Virus record (IMG/VR): IMGVR_UViG_3300044712_000855
Span: 1-43,560 of that record
Strand: one strand, 5' to 3'
DNA length: 43,560 bases
From: a virus
Position 1 is the stretch's first letter, and each line of letters starts with the position of its first letter. The notes under the pieces were generated by a model, which was given only the letters and a program-made list of their open reading frames with translations, ran no database searches and was not told the origin of the DNA. A program made the translations under genes and the position numbers. This document shows positions 1 through 7,233 of the stretch, in pieces.

Positions 1-127
1 CGATTCCGATATTAGTATTTGTTCCTGGGAAGAAAACGCCGTTACCTTGCCTGTTGATGTAGAGCGGTTTACTGTTGAATGATTGTATTTCCGCTTTGGA
101 GTTGTCACCGCCGAGTGCGAGTATCTC
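1..127. repeat. Left copy of 127-bp terminal direct repeat
   Basis: These bases are identical to 43434-43560. An exact overlap of 127 bases at contig ends is what de Bruijn assemblers leave when a circular molecule (or a circularly permuted population) is assembled. Joining the ends restores one open reading frame, the fibre gene, across the junction. That supports circularity over a true terminal redundancy. The unique genome is then 43,433 bp. Confidence 0.95.
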
Positions 128-1756
128 TGATGCACCAGTCGTTGCGTTTTTGATGTTGAATTGAAAAGTGTTAGACCCTGCAAGAACTGGAACAGAGCTT
201 GGTGTAATTGTTAGTCCTACTCTTTTAATATCTACTGTGCCTGTTCCTACGATTGTCATGCTTTCCAAATTTGTTAAAGAGTTCGTAGACGTGGTGTAGA
301 ATTCAATGTCTGTTCCTGCTCCTGTGCTGTTGAACGCTTGCGTCGTGACAGCTTGTATGTACGCACCCGTATTGCGGGTGAAACTTCCATTATTGCCATC
401 AAATTGTATTCTACCCAGCACTTGATTGTTTGCAGGTGGAGCATCTTGGCTACTAGTATTGCCAAGTTTGTAAAATTGGATTTGTGGGTATGCTGTGTCC
501 ATAGTATAACGTGACACTCTTATCATAGCGTCAGCTCCCCAAGAACCAACATTATTTCCACCACTATCTTGAATATTGAGAATTGTAGCTGTCTGTCCTG
601 GCGTTGCTCGAATGTTTATCTGCGGTGTTCCAGTGTTGAGTGCTCTGACATCGAGTGTTGCGGTGGGAGCTGTAGTACCTATACCGAGAGCACCGGATTC
701 GTTAAGAGTCATCTTGTCGGTATCTCCTGTTCTGAATCGTACATAGTTATTTGTGTGAGAACCAATATATGTTCCGAGACCACTCACTGCGAAGAATACT
801 CCGCGAATATTACCGTCTGCAGAGAATACGTTTAGTTTTGTACCGCCCGTCATGTTGATTGAACCATTGGTAACAGAGTCTCCGTTTACGTATAGTTTGC
901 TTGTCGGAGTATCTGTTCCAACACCAACATTTGACCCGCCAGTAATGACTATTGCAGATGAAGGTATCCCTGATGGTGCATTTCCTTGTAGACCGATATA
1001 GAGTTTATCTGCGCTTCCTCTACGGGTAATACTGAAATTTGCATTGTTGTTTGACATGAAAGAGAGATAACTGAGTGCGCCGCTGGCGTTTGTCAATAAC
1101 TGTATGCCTTGTCCTGTTCCTGACATAGTACTTATGAGAGGTAATCCAGACGATGAATTGATTTGTAAACTTAAAGGAGTGAATATTTCTGTAGTGGTGT
1201 TCGTCCATCCTGCTGCGCTCGACTGATAGGGCACGCTACTGATGAAGCCGCTAGGGTTGGCACTATAGTTACCCATATTCGCGTTGACTTGTGCGAGTGT
1301 AAGATTGCTTGTGCCGCCACTATTCGTGTCGACAGTCATAGCGACGCATTGTGATCCGCTCGTCGTCACATTCTGAGCAACATAGCCAGCACTGCACGTA
1401 GTGTTCTGCAAGAACTTCGAGTTCGACTGCGCAGCAGTAAGATATGATGACTTGTCAGCGCTCCAATTACCAATGCTAGATACCGCCCCTGTCTCGTTGT
1501 ACCTCTGATCGGTCTTGTTCAAGTACAGCGAATCGGTGAACGTCTGGTTGAACGATGCGTTCCCTGCGGGCCACGTCGTTCGACAATCAGCACCGAAACA
1601 CACCTGCGTCGCGTTCGTGATGTTACGCCCACGCATGTTGATGTTGCCACTAGGAGATAAGTCCGTCAACGCTGAAGCGCTGTAGATCGTCGAGAGCGCG
1701 AGAACTAGCGCGATGACGAACAACGACGACACAACAACAATGGTGCGACAACTCAT
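1..1756 (-). CDS. Tail fibre/adhesin, N-terminal part (gene crosses the window ends)
   Basis: The frame opens with ATG at 1754-1756 and stays open to base 1; the last codon is shared with 43432-43433 and the gene ends at a TAG at 43276-43278. The whole product is 637 residues. Residues about 5-27 are hydrophobic (signal peptide or anchor). The rest is rich in Gly, Ser, Thr, Asn and N-x-S/T sequons. Three copies of the fibre motif (G-x-G-T-x-x-P-T-x-x-L-x-V and relatives) are visible: around SNVGVGTDTPTSKLYVNG, GALGIGTTAPTATLDV, and at the junction NIGIGQSTATQRLDVNG. This motif is common in phage tail fibres and adhesins. The gene starts 5 nt after the holin-like gene. From about base 1250 downward the DNA is clearly AT-richer than upstream, suggesting exchange of the distal, receptor-binding part. 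Role in host recognition is inferred. Confidence 0.85.
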   Translation of the reverse strand, partial: MSCRTIVVVSSLFVIALVLALSTIYSASALTDLSPSGNINMRGRNITNATQVCFGADCRTTWPAGNASFNQTFTDSLYLNKTDQRYNETGAVSSIGNWSADKSSYLTAAQSNSKFLQNTTCSAGYVAQNVTTSGSQCVAMTVDTNSGGTSNLTLAQVNANMGNYSANPSGFISSVPYQSSAAGWTNTTTEIFTPLSLQINSSSGLPLISTMSGTGQGIQLLTNASGALSYLSFMSNNNANFSITRRGSADKLYIGLQGNAPSGIPSSAIVITGGSNVGVGTDTPTSKLYVNGDSVTNGSINMTGGTKLNVFSADGNIRGVFFAVSGLGTYIGSHTNNYVRFRTGDTDKMTLNESGALGIGTTAPTATLDVRALNTGTPQINIRATPGQTATILNIQDSGGNNVGSWGADAMIRVSRYTMDTAYPQIQFYKLGNTSSQDAPPANNQVLGRIQFDGNNGSFTRNTGAYIQAVTTQAFNSTGAGTDIEFYTTSTNSLTNLESMTIVGTGTVDIKRVGLTITPSSVPVLAGSNTFQFNIKNATTGASEILALGGDNSKAEIQSFNSKPLYINRQGNGVFFPGTNTNIGI

Positions 1757-1761
1757 GAGGA

Positions 1762-2082
1762 CTACATCACCCCGTGCGTGAGAATGAGCTTGAAGATTGC
1801 GACGATGATGAGGCCCATGAGCGTACCGACAAGACCGTACACGAGCTTCTCCGTGAGCTTCGTAGCGTACTTCTTGTCGTTCGTCTTCGCCTGATCGCTG
1901 ATCGCCTCATAGAGGCCGTCGATCTTCTTCTCGATCCGTATTGCGTTTTCATCACTCTTTTGCTCGACCCGCGTAACATTCACTGCTAGGTCGTCAAGAC
2001 GTGCCTCGACGCGCGCCATGCGTTCACCGTAGTCTCTGCGTGCAACCATCTTACGAACTCCCATTCGAGTTGCAGTCGTCAC
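1762..2082 (-). CDS. Coiled-coil protein with C-terminal membrane segment, holin-like
   Basis: A 106-residue protein starting at a GTG that overlaps the previous stop (GTGA); ATG at 2064 is an alternative. The middle (about residues 20-75) is charged with heptad character and the end (about 84-102) is one hydrophobic helix (GLVGTLMGLIIVAIFKLIL). This arrangement resembles XhlA-type haemolysin/holin accessory proteins of phages. It lies between the small capsid-module proteins and the fibre, so it could also anchor or assemble the fibre. One of three holin candidates in the genome; the function is unproven. Confidence 0.7.
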   Translation of the reverse strand: MTTATRMGVRKMVARRDYGERMARVEARLDDLAVNVTRVEQKSDENAIRIEKKIDGLYEAISDQAKTNDKKYATKLTEKLVYGLVGTLMGLIIVAIFKLILTHGVM

Positions 2083-2297
2083 TTTCGTTGTCTCTTTTTC
2101 TCAATTCGTTCCGGGACGATCTCCTTCTCGGGAACATCGTCTTTGACGAACGCCACCGGAGCGAACACCTTCGGTTCGTCCTTGACGAACTCGACAGGGC
2201 TCACTTTATACATCTGAGCCCAGGCTTCCGCTTTCTCGTCCGGGACGACGTTACCCTTCTTGAAGACGTCGATGTCTTCGCGTGCGATCCAGGCCAT
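2079..2297 (-). CDS. Small charged protein of unknown function in capsid module
   Basis: A 72-residue protein directly after the last beta-sandwich paralogue. It begins MAWIAREDIDVF and has a repeated tail pattern (VEFVKDEP ... VAFVKDDVPEKE) followed by a basic end. No family recognised. The position suggests a small structural or chaperone role. The stop overlaps the next GTG start by four bases, so the two are probably translationally coupled. Confidence 0.6.
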   Translation of the reverse strand: MAWIAREDIDVFKKGNVVPDEKAEAWAQMYKVSPVEFVKDEPKVFAPVAFVKDDVPEKEIVPERIEKKRQRK

Positions 2298-2299
2298 CG

Positions 2300-2638
2300 C
2301 TACACCCCGTACACGGCGTAGAAGCGCGGCTTGTTCGCTGTCGCTCCACCGACGGTGAGCGTCATGCTCGTCCCGTCGTACGCGGTCGTCGGCGCTTCCT
2401 CAACGATGACGCTGTTCGCGGTCGTGTGGATGAACCCAACGACGGCGAGCGGCTTGAGGATGCCGAACTCGTTGTAGAAGTCGAACGTGACGGTGTCGCC
2501 GTTGTCTGCGGTCGCAGGCAACGTGATATAGCCGACCTTGAAGCGCGGCCTGCCGTCGTCCGCAGCGTCAGGGATTGCCTTGCGGGACGCATACGTGTTC
2601 TGTCGCACCGTGACGGTGCTCATGTCGATTGCTGCCAT
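2300..2638 (-). CDS. Small beta-sandwich structural protein, paralogue 4 (decoration-like)
   Basis: A 112-residue protein, fourth of four tandem relatives behind the capsid gene. It shares with them a core: TADNGDTVTFDF, then VVGFIHTTANSVIVEEAPTT, then GTSMTLTVGGATAN and an aromatic C-terminus (AVYGV). Predicted mostly beta strand, with no cysteines and no signal peptide. Small proteins encoded immediately after the major capsid protein are often capsid decoration (cement) proteins, which is the favoured role. A tail or fibre component is the alternative. Confidence 0.75.
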   Translation of the reverse strand: MAAIDMSTVTVRQNTYASRKAIPDAADDGRPRFKVGYITLPATADNGDTVTFDFYNEFGILKPLAVVGFIHTTANSVIVEEAPTTAYDGTSMTLTVGGATANKPRFYAVYGV

Positions 2639-2647
2639 CGATGCACC

Positions 2648-2962
2648 TCACTGGTAGTAGATGACGAACTGTCGCGGGTCGTTGTCCGTACCTGCGGGGA
2701 CTGTCAGTGTCAATGTTGTGCCTGTCACGCTGCTCGTCGGGTTCTCCGTCACGATGACGCTGTTGTCCGTCGTGTGCTTGAACCCGAGCACGCCCCACAC
2801 CAGAGAACCGCCGTACACAGCGATGTCGATGGAGAACGTATCGGTGGCGTCTGCGGTGTTGTCACTCGCAAGGACGATGGTCTTGATCTGCGAGATGTCC
2901 TCTTGCGTCGTGTAGTTACGCACGCTCGGACCGCGCAGGAATGTTGCTGTCTCGGCTGCCAT
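2648..2962 (-). CDS. Small beta-sandwich structural protein, paralogue 3
   Basis: A 104-residue protein starting MAAETATFLRGPS. Its core aligns with its neighbours: TADATDTFSIDIAVYGG, LGFKHTTDNSVIVTENPTS, GTTLTLTVPAGTDNDP, ending FVIYYQ. The start lies directly at the previous gene's stop. Probable capsid decoration protein by position and duplication pattern; no database family can be named from sequence alone. Confidence 0.75.
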   Translation of the reverse strand: MAAETATFLRGPSVRNYTTQEDISQIKTIVLASDNTADATDTFSIDIAVYGGSLVWGVLGFKHTTDNSVIVTENPTSSVTGTTLTLTVPAGTDNDPRQFVIYYQ

Positions 2963-3247
2963 TTAGTAGCCTCCGATGATGAACGCTCTCTTGAGGTTCG
3001 CGGTCGCGCCGCCGACAGTGATGACGAGCGACGTGCCAGAGAATGTCGTTGTAGGAGCCTCGAGCGCGATCGCGTCGACAGTGTGCTTGAAGCCCTTCAC
3101 GTAGAGGACTTGCGTCATGCCGTACTTCGACACGTCGATCGTGATCGTATCTGCGTTGTCAACGGTGTCGGCCGTCTCCACGAGGAGCTCCTTCACCTGG
3201 AATGGGCTATTGGGAATTGGGCTGGCCCCCGTGTCTTGCTCATACAC
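2963..3247 (-). CDS. Small beta-sandwich structural protein, paralogue 2 (start uncertain)
   Basis: A 94-residue protein from a GTG at 3247. The shared core is TVDNADTITIDVSKYGM, VKGFKHTVDAIALEAPTTT, GTSLVITVGGATAN, ending FIIGGY. The frame stays open upstream; ten codons earlier (3275-3277) it reads ATA-GCA-GCA, exactly where the other three paralogues have ATG-GCA-GCN (MAA...). A GGAG lies about 11 nt before that ATA. Either the ATG mutated to ATA and initiation moved to the GTG, or AUA is used as a weak start. Confidence 0.7.
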   Translation of the reverse strand: MYEQDTGASPIPNSPFQVKELLVETADTVDNADTITIDVSKYGMTQVLYVKGFKHTVDAIALEAPTTTFSGTSLVITVGGATANLKRAFIIGGY

Positions 3248-3319
3248 GAAGATGTCAGCCGCCGCGACTGCTGCTATGGTGACACGTCTCCAGGCCGTTT
3301 ACAGGGGGCCTACACCTTT

Positions 3320-3343
3320 GAAAGAGGAAGAAAAAGAGAAGAC
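3320..3343 (-). terminator. Pyrimidine-tract terminator after paralogue 1
   Basis: Read on the minus strand this is an uninterrupted pyrimidine run (core CTTCTCTTTTTCTTCC) between two coding genes. It is almost identical to the tract after the tail tube gene at 39764-39785. U-rich tracts at RNA 3' ends are sufficient for archaeal RNA polymerase termination. Probably a partial terminator that lowers downstream expression. Confidence 0.6.
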
Positions 3344-3344
3344 C

Positions 3345-3617
3345 CTACTTGAGCAGGACCAGGATGTTGTAGACGTGATCCGTCGTACCACCTGCCGCGT
3401 CGAGCGTGATGGTGCTCGTCGAGAGCGTGCACGTCACAGAGTCGCCCGTGGTACTGTCCCACGCGACGAGACCTCTGATGGTGCGACCCTCAAGAAGACC
3501 GGCGAGATCGATCGTGTCTGCACTGTCAGCCGTTGCGGGCGTGACAATCAGGCACTTCTCGAACTCACCCGCGAAATCGCGGTACTGGGTGCATGCTGTA
3601 AGTGCGATTGCTGCCAT
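3345..3617 (-). CDS. Small beta-sandwich structural protein, paralogue 1
   Basis: A 90-residue protein and the most divergent of the four relatives. It starts MAAIALTACTQYRDF with AAGGAGG seven bases upstream. The conserved pieces are TADSADTIDLAGL, GLVAWDSTTGDSVTCTL and a hydrophobic end (HVYNILVLLK). First gene after the capsid gene, flanked on both sides by pyrimidine tracts, as expected for an abundant, separately tuned product. Likely capsid decoration protein. Confidence 0.7.
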   Translation of the reverse strand: MAAIALTACTQYRDFAGEFEKCLIVTPATADSADTIDLAGLLEGRTIRGLVAWDSTTGDSVTCTLSTSTITLDAAGGTTDHVYNILVLLK

Positions 3618-3650
3618 GAATGTTCCTCCTTAGTGTGTTTTTGACCGGGG

Positions 3651-3673
3651 AATGAAAGAGAGAAAGAAAAGGA
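3651..3673 (-). terminator. Pyrimidine tract before the end of the small-protein leader, downstream of capsid gene region
   Basis: On the minus strand the gap between the capsid gene's stop (3691) and paralogue 1 reads CCTTTTCTTTCTCTCTTTC with no strong hairpin. It is a U-rich archaeal-type termination signal for the capsid transcript, similar in style to 3320-3343 and 39764-39785. Confidence 0.55.
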
Positions 3674-3690
3674 CTAACTCGAGCTCAGAC

Positions 3691-5766
3691 TCACGTCGTG
3701 AGCGTGTCGAGCATGTGGATGCGGCGAGGCTTCTCGTACACAGCAGCAAGGTAGATGCTGATGAACGCTTCCTCTGCTGCACCGACCTTCGCGAGGCCGA
3801 TCATCTGCGGCGGGCGGCTCACGACGATGTAGTAGCTCTCATCGTCGATGACGTACAGCGCGTCCGTGTTGCAGTCCGGGTCGACAACCATCGGGATGCC
3901 GTCCCACATGAGCTGCACAGCGCCGTTCTTGAGGCCGAATCCGAGGTTCGCCATCGCGGGGTCGCCCATGTAGCGGATGTTGCTCTTCTCGAGCTCGAGG
4001 AGCTTGTCGCGCTGGATGGGGTTCACGACGATGCGCAGGCTGCTCCTGCTCGCACCATCGACTTCGACCTTGCGGACTGCACCGCGAGCGAGCGCGGTCG
4101 TGAGCGCACCACCGACTGCCTGGTACGTGTCTGCCGCCGAGTCCGGAGCGAGGCGGTTCGCCGTGCTACGGGTCAGACCGTACATCGACGTGTTGCCTGC
4201 GCTGTCAGCAACCGCTTCGAGACCGAGGATCGCCGTTCCCGTCGTATCCACTACTTCTGCGAAGAGGTCGCCGTTGATGTCCTTCATCAGGTCGCGCATG
4301 CGCTTCTCGACCTCGATCATGAAGAGGTCGCCGATGCTCGCGCGGCTGTGGTGGAGCATGTAGTCCGTCACAGAGACGCCGACGCGGTACTCCTTGATGT
4401 CAGTCTGGAGCTTGATCTTCGCGACCGGGCTCTTCGTGACGCTCGGATCATCCGGGTCCACACTCAGGCCGCTCTTCTGGTCTGCCGCGAGGCGCCAGCC
4501 GTACTTGTTGCCTCCCTCGAGGTGCGGGACCTTGCGCAGCACGCCGAACAGGTTCGTCTGCTGGTTGAAGGTCTCCACGATCGCGGGGAGGAAGATGTCT
4601 GCGAACTCGACAGGCGACTGTGTGTACGTCGTCGTGTTCGAGCTCGTGTCGAGGGTATCTTTGACCTCGAAGTTGCCGACAATGCGCAGCTTCGTGCCGT
4701 CGCACTTGACTTGCAAGGTCGTGTTCAGCGGGATACCCGCACCCTTCATCTCCTTGAAGAGAAGGTCGTTGCGCTCCGAGAAGTACTTGCTCGCAGCCTC
4801 CTTGAACTCGAACATATCCTTCGAGCCAAGTGCTGCGTTCATCTCCTTCACGGACAGGATTGGTTCTGTCGTCATGCTGCCTGCCTCCTTGTCGTGCAGA
4901 AGGACTTTGCGTTCGACCGTCTTTGCGATCTCCGCGTCCACTGCTGTCTGGAACTCCTTGCTCTCGAGGAACTCCTTCACTGCTCGCTCCTTGATCTCAA
5001 GGGCGGCATCGGTTGTGACTTCGGTCTCCTTCACGTCCGGCTGAGCTACCGGCTCTGCGGTCGGGACTTCCTCCGCGACAGGACTCTGTTCTTTCTGTTC
5101 AGGCTCGACGACAGGTTCCACAGGCGCTTCCTGCGGGACAGTCTGTTCAGGCTCTTGAGCGGGTTCTTGCACGATGATCTCCTCCTTGCTCGCGAGGTCT
5201 TCGATTTCCCGGTAGATGATGGCTTGCGGGTTTGCGATCATTCGCGCACGAGCGAAACCGACGCCAGCGAACTCCTCGATTGCGTTCACGAAGCGATACT
5301 CCTGGCCGTGGTAGGAAACCTTGCGAGATTGTGATTCGTCAGGGCGGAACTCGATGCTGAGCCCCGCGATGCTGCCATTCTTGATGCGGTCGTGCACTTC
5401 ATCGGCAGGCATCTGCCCGCGGTAGTGCTCGTTCACGACGAAGTCGACTTTGACGGCGTGGTGGCCGTCCTTGAGCGCGACGATCTCCGCCGTGCCGGGG
5501 ATGATGAACCCGGCCTCGTCGAGCGTCGGGTCCTTCTGTCGCACCCAGTCGTGGTAGAGACTGATACTGCGGTACGCTCCCTGCGTCCCGCCAGCAGCGT
5601 CGCTGTTGATGCGCTCGACCATCTGCTCGAGCGCGGTCTTGCTGAGAATGTCGCCGACGCGATCCGGGTGCGTCGTCGCGATGAGCCCGGTGTAGGTCTT
5701 GCCGTCCTCCTTGAGAGTGATGCCTAATGCGAGGGTAGAACTCATCTCTGTGTCGTCGCTCGGCAT
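3691..5766 (-). CDS. Prohead protease-major capsid protein fusion (HK97 type)
   Basis: A 691-residue protein carrying two capsid functions. Residues about 8-190 are an HK97-family prohead protease (peptidase U35 type): catalytic His72 in ISLYHDW and Ser137 in GSIAGLSIEF. Residues about 195-250 are a Pro/Glu-rich linker and about 255-290 a helical, scaffold-like delta segment. From about 298 to the end is the HK97-fold major capsid protein. Protease-capsid fusions are known in tailed viruses, with the protease and delta parts removed during maturation. Unusually, an exact AAGGAGG sits eight bases before an in-frame ATG at 4875 (Met298), so free capsid protein of 394 residues could also be made directly. 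The gene follows the portal by 7 nt and has its own TATA box at 5875-5882. Start at 5766 or Met8. Confidence 0.9.
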   Translation of the reverse strand: MPSDDTEMSSTLALGITLKEDGKTYTGLIATTHPDRVGDILSKTALEQMVERINSDAAGGTQGAYRSISLYHDWVRQKDPTLDEAGFIIPGTAEIVALKDGHHAVKVDFVVNEHYRGQMPADEVHDRIKNGSIAGLSIEFRPDESQSRKVSYHGQEYRFVNAIEEFAGVGFARARMIANPQAIIYREIEDLASKEEIIVQEPAQEPEQTVPQEAPVEPVVEPEQKEQSPVAEEVPTAEPVAQPDVKETEVTTDAALEIKERAVKEFLESKEFQTAVDAEIAKTVERKVLLHDKEAGSMTTEPILSVKEMNAALGSKDMFEFKEAASKYFSERNDLLFKEMKGAGIPLNTTLQVKCDGTKLRIVGNFEVKDTLDTSSNTTTYTQSPVEFADIFLPAIVETFNQQTNLFGVLRKVPHLEGGNKYGWRLAADQKSGLSVDPDDPSVTKSPVAKIKLQTDIKEYRVGVSVTDYMLHHSRASIGDLFMIEVEKRMRDLMKDINGDLFAEVVDTTGTAILGLEAVADSAGNTSMYGLTRSTANRLAPDSAADTYQAVGGALTTALARGAVRKVEVDGASRSSLRIVVNPIQRDKLLELEKSNIRYMGDPAMANLGFGLKNGAVQLMWDGIPMVVDPDCNTDALYVIDDESYYIVVSRPPQMIGLAKVGAAEEAFISIYLAAVYEKPRRIHMLDTLTT
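4873..4890 (-). promoter_or_regulatory. Internal ribosome-binding site and start codon for stand-alone capsid protein
   Basis: On the minus strand: AAGGAGG (4884-4890), eight-base spacer, then ATG (4873-4875) in frame with the fusion. It falls exactly at the boundary between the delta segment and the capsid fold, which is where maturation cleavage would be expected. A full anti-Shine-Dalgarno match inside a gene at a domain boundary is unlikely to be chance. Confidence 0.6.
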
Positions 5767-5773
5767 TGTGGTC

Positions 5774-7207
5774 CTACGATTGGAAAGCAGACTTCGATGC
5801 TGCCTTTCTCGTCGCTACTTCGCGCTTCGTCTGATCGCGGCGCTGCTTATCTGGCTCCTTCATAACAGTATGATTATTTAAACCATTCTGTCTATCGCCA
5901 GGCAACCCCTCCTCTGGCATCTCCGGAAGCTCGAGCTCCTCGACGTCCTCGTCGGTGATCTGCAGGAGCTCGTACACCTTCTCCGGCTTGAGTTGGAGTT
6001 GGTTCTTCGACAGGATCTCCTGGTACTTCGAGACGGTGTCAGCGTTCATCTGCGCGATCTGCGCCTCGCGGACCTCGTCCTGCTTGTACCGACGATTGAA
6101 CTTGATGTGCCAGCCCTTCGGGCCGAACAATCGATCGTTGAGCAGGTCCTCGATGCTGTCTTGCAGGTCGCTGATGCGGTTCCAGTACCCGGCCTCGGCG
6201 AGGCCGCCGCTGTCGCCCTTGCTGCTCGCGCTACCGATGAGGTACGGGATGCGCGACACCGGGATGCCGTACGCGAACGCGATGTTGCTCGTGATGTAGA
6301 GCGCGAGGTCCTTGTACTCGAGGTCCTTCGGGCTGCCCTGCAGGTCCTCGATGGAGAGGTCGCCGGTGAAGACGAGCGACCCGTGACGGTTCTCGATCGA
6401 CTTGTACTTGCGCAGCGTCTCGATGAGGTACTCGTGGTTCGGGCTGCGCGCGAGCTCCTTCGGCAAGATGAAGACCTTGTCGGGGGCTCCACCGTTGCGC
6501 ATGAAGCTCGTCATGTTGCCCTTCACGAGCCACAAGAGCATGATCTCCGAGATGAGTGCTTCCGCCGGAGCGAAACCCTGGACCTCGCCGTTGATGTTCA
6601 TCAGCTTGAAATGGATGATCTCGTCGGGTTTGAAGTGACTCTCCACGCCACCGGGGGCGACCTGCTCATAATCCACGACGTCATAGTTGTTGTGGTGGAT
6701 ACGCACCGTGCTCGACGCTATGTGCTGGAATACTTCCGCACCACCAGGACTCATCGTCGAGATGGCCTTCGCCTCGAGCTCGCGATGCCACGACGCAGGA
6801 TACCGCTCCTTGAAGTTCGCGAACGCCTTACGGATGGCGTCGTCGCGAGCTTCTTTGTTCGACTCGCCGAGCCACAAGAACCCGTCGCCCGTGAGGAACG
6901 CATCATAGAGGAACGCACGAATCTGGTCCTTCCCACGATTCGTACGCCAGAACTTCTCCGCCTTGATGCGGGTGTTGCGGCCGAGCTGCTTGCCGTCCTC
7001 CTTGATCCACAACGGACGATCGCTCAGAATATCGGTGATGGGGATGTTGATCGTCGCCAGGAGCTCGGGGCTCTTCTTGAGCCGCGCCCACAACTCACGG
7101 TAGCTGATGCCCTGCGCCTGCAACCGGCTCCCGCCGATGCTGATGGGGATCGCGTTGTACGCGGGCCGGTGCTGTTCGCTGTCGCCAGTGTATGCTCGTC
7201 TCGTCAA
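5774..7207 (-). CDS. Portal protein
   Basis: A 477-residue phage portal protein (HK97-like/SPP1-like superfamily) forming the head-vertex dodecamer through which DNA is packaged. Supporting features: FLYDAFLTGDGFLWLG near residue 100, the EIIHFKLMN strand near 205, EALISEIMLLWLVKGNMTSFMRNGGAP (long stem helix) and ALYITSNIAFAYGIPVSRIPYLIG near 310, all typical of portals. It sits between terminase and protease-capsid genes as usual. The track start is a TTG at 7207; a strong AAGGAGGTG lies inside the end of the endonuclease gene, five bases before an in-frame ATT at 7231, so the true start may be upstream. A TATA box for the next gene lies inside its 3' end. Confidence 0.9.
   Translation of the reverse strand: MTRRAYTGDSEQHRPAYNAIPISIGGSRLQAQGISYRELWARLKKSPELLATINIPITDILSDRPLWIKEDGKQLGRNTRIKAEKFWRTNRGKDQIRAFLYDAFLTGDGFLWLGESNKEARDDAIRKAFANFKERYPASWHRELEAKAISTMSPGGAEVFQHIASSTVRIHHNNYDVVDYEQVAPGGVESHFKPDEIIHFKLMNINGEVQGFAPAEALISEIMLLWLVKGNMTSFMRNGGAPDKVFILPKELARSPNHEYLIETLRKYKSIENRHGSLVFTGDLSIEDLQGSPKDLEYKDLALYITSNIAFAYGIPVSRIPYLIGSASSKGDSGGLAEAGYWNRISDLQDSIEDLLNDRLFGPKGWHIKFNRRYKQDEVREAQIAQMNADTVSKYQEILSKNQLQLKPEKVYELLQITDEDVEELELPEMPEEGLPGDRQNGLNNHTVMKEPDKQRRDQTKREVATRKAASKSAFQS
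5875..5882 (-). promoter_or_regulatory. Late promoter TATA box upstream of protease-capsid gene
   Basis: Minus-strand TTTAAATA preceded by GG, within the last part of the portal gene. Predicted transcription start about 5855, leaving an 85-90-nt leader before the ATG at 5766. Same core as the TATA boxes at 12224 and 41478. No GTAYATCC element follows, unlike the early promoters. Confidence 0.55.
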
Positions 7208-7233
7208 GAACTCAAATACGGGGAGCGAAATAA

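Noticed and set aside
1-127. True terminal redundancy of a linear genome
   Set aside because: 127 bases, exact, inside an uninterrupted gene, is better explained by assembly of a circular or permuted molecule.
2282-5334. Long plus-strand ORFs (356 and 560 codons) opposite capsid-module genes
   Set aside because: Their products are Arg/Asp/Val-rich mirrors of well-supported minus-strand genes with recognisable families; no ribosome-binding sites or family motifs. The same applies to plus-strand ORFs at 5993-7339, 9131-10519 and 12598-13743.
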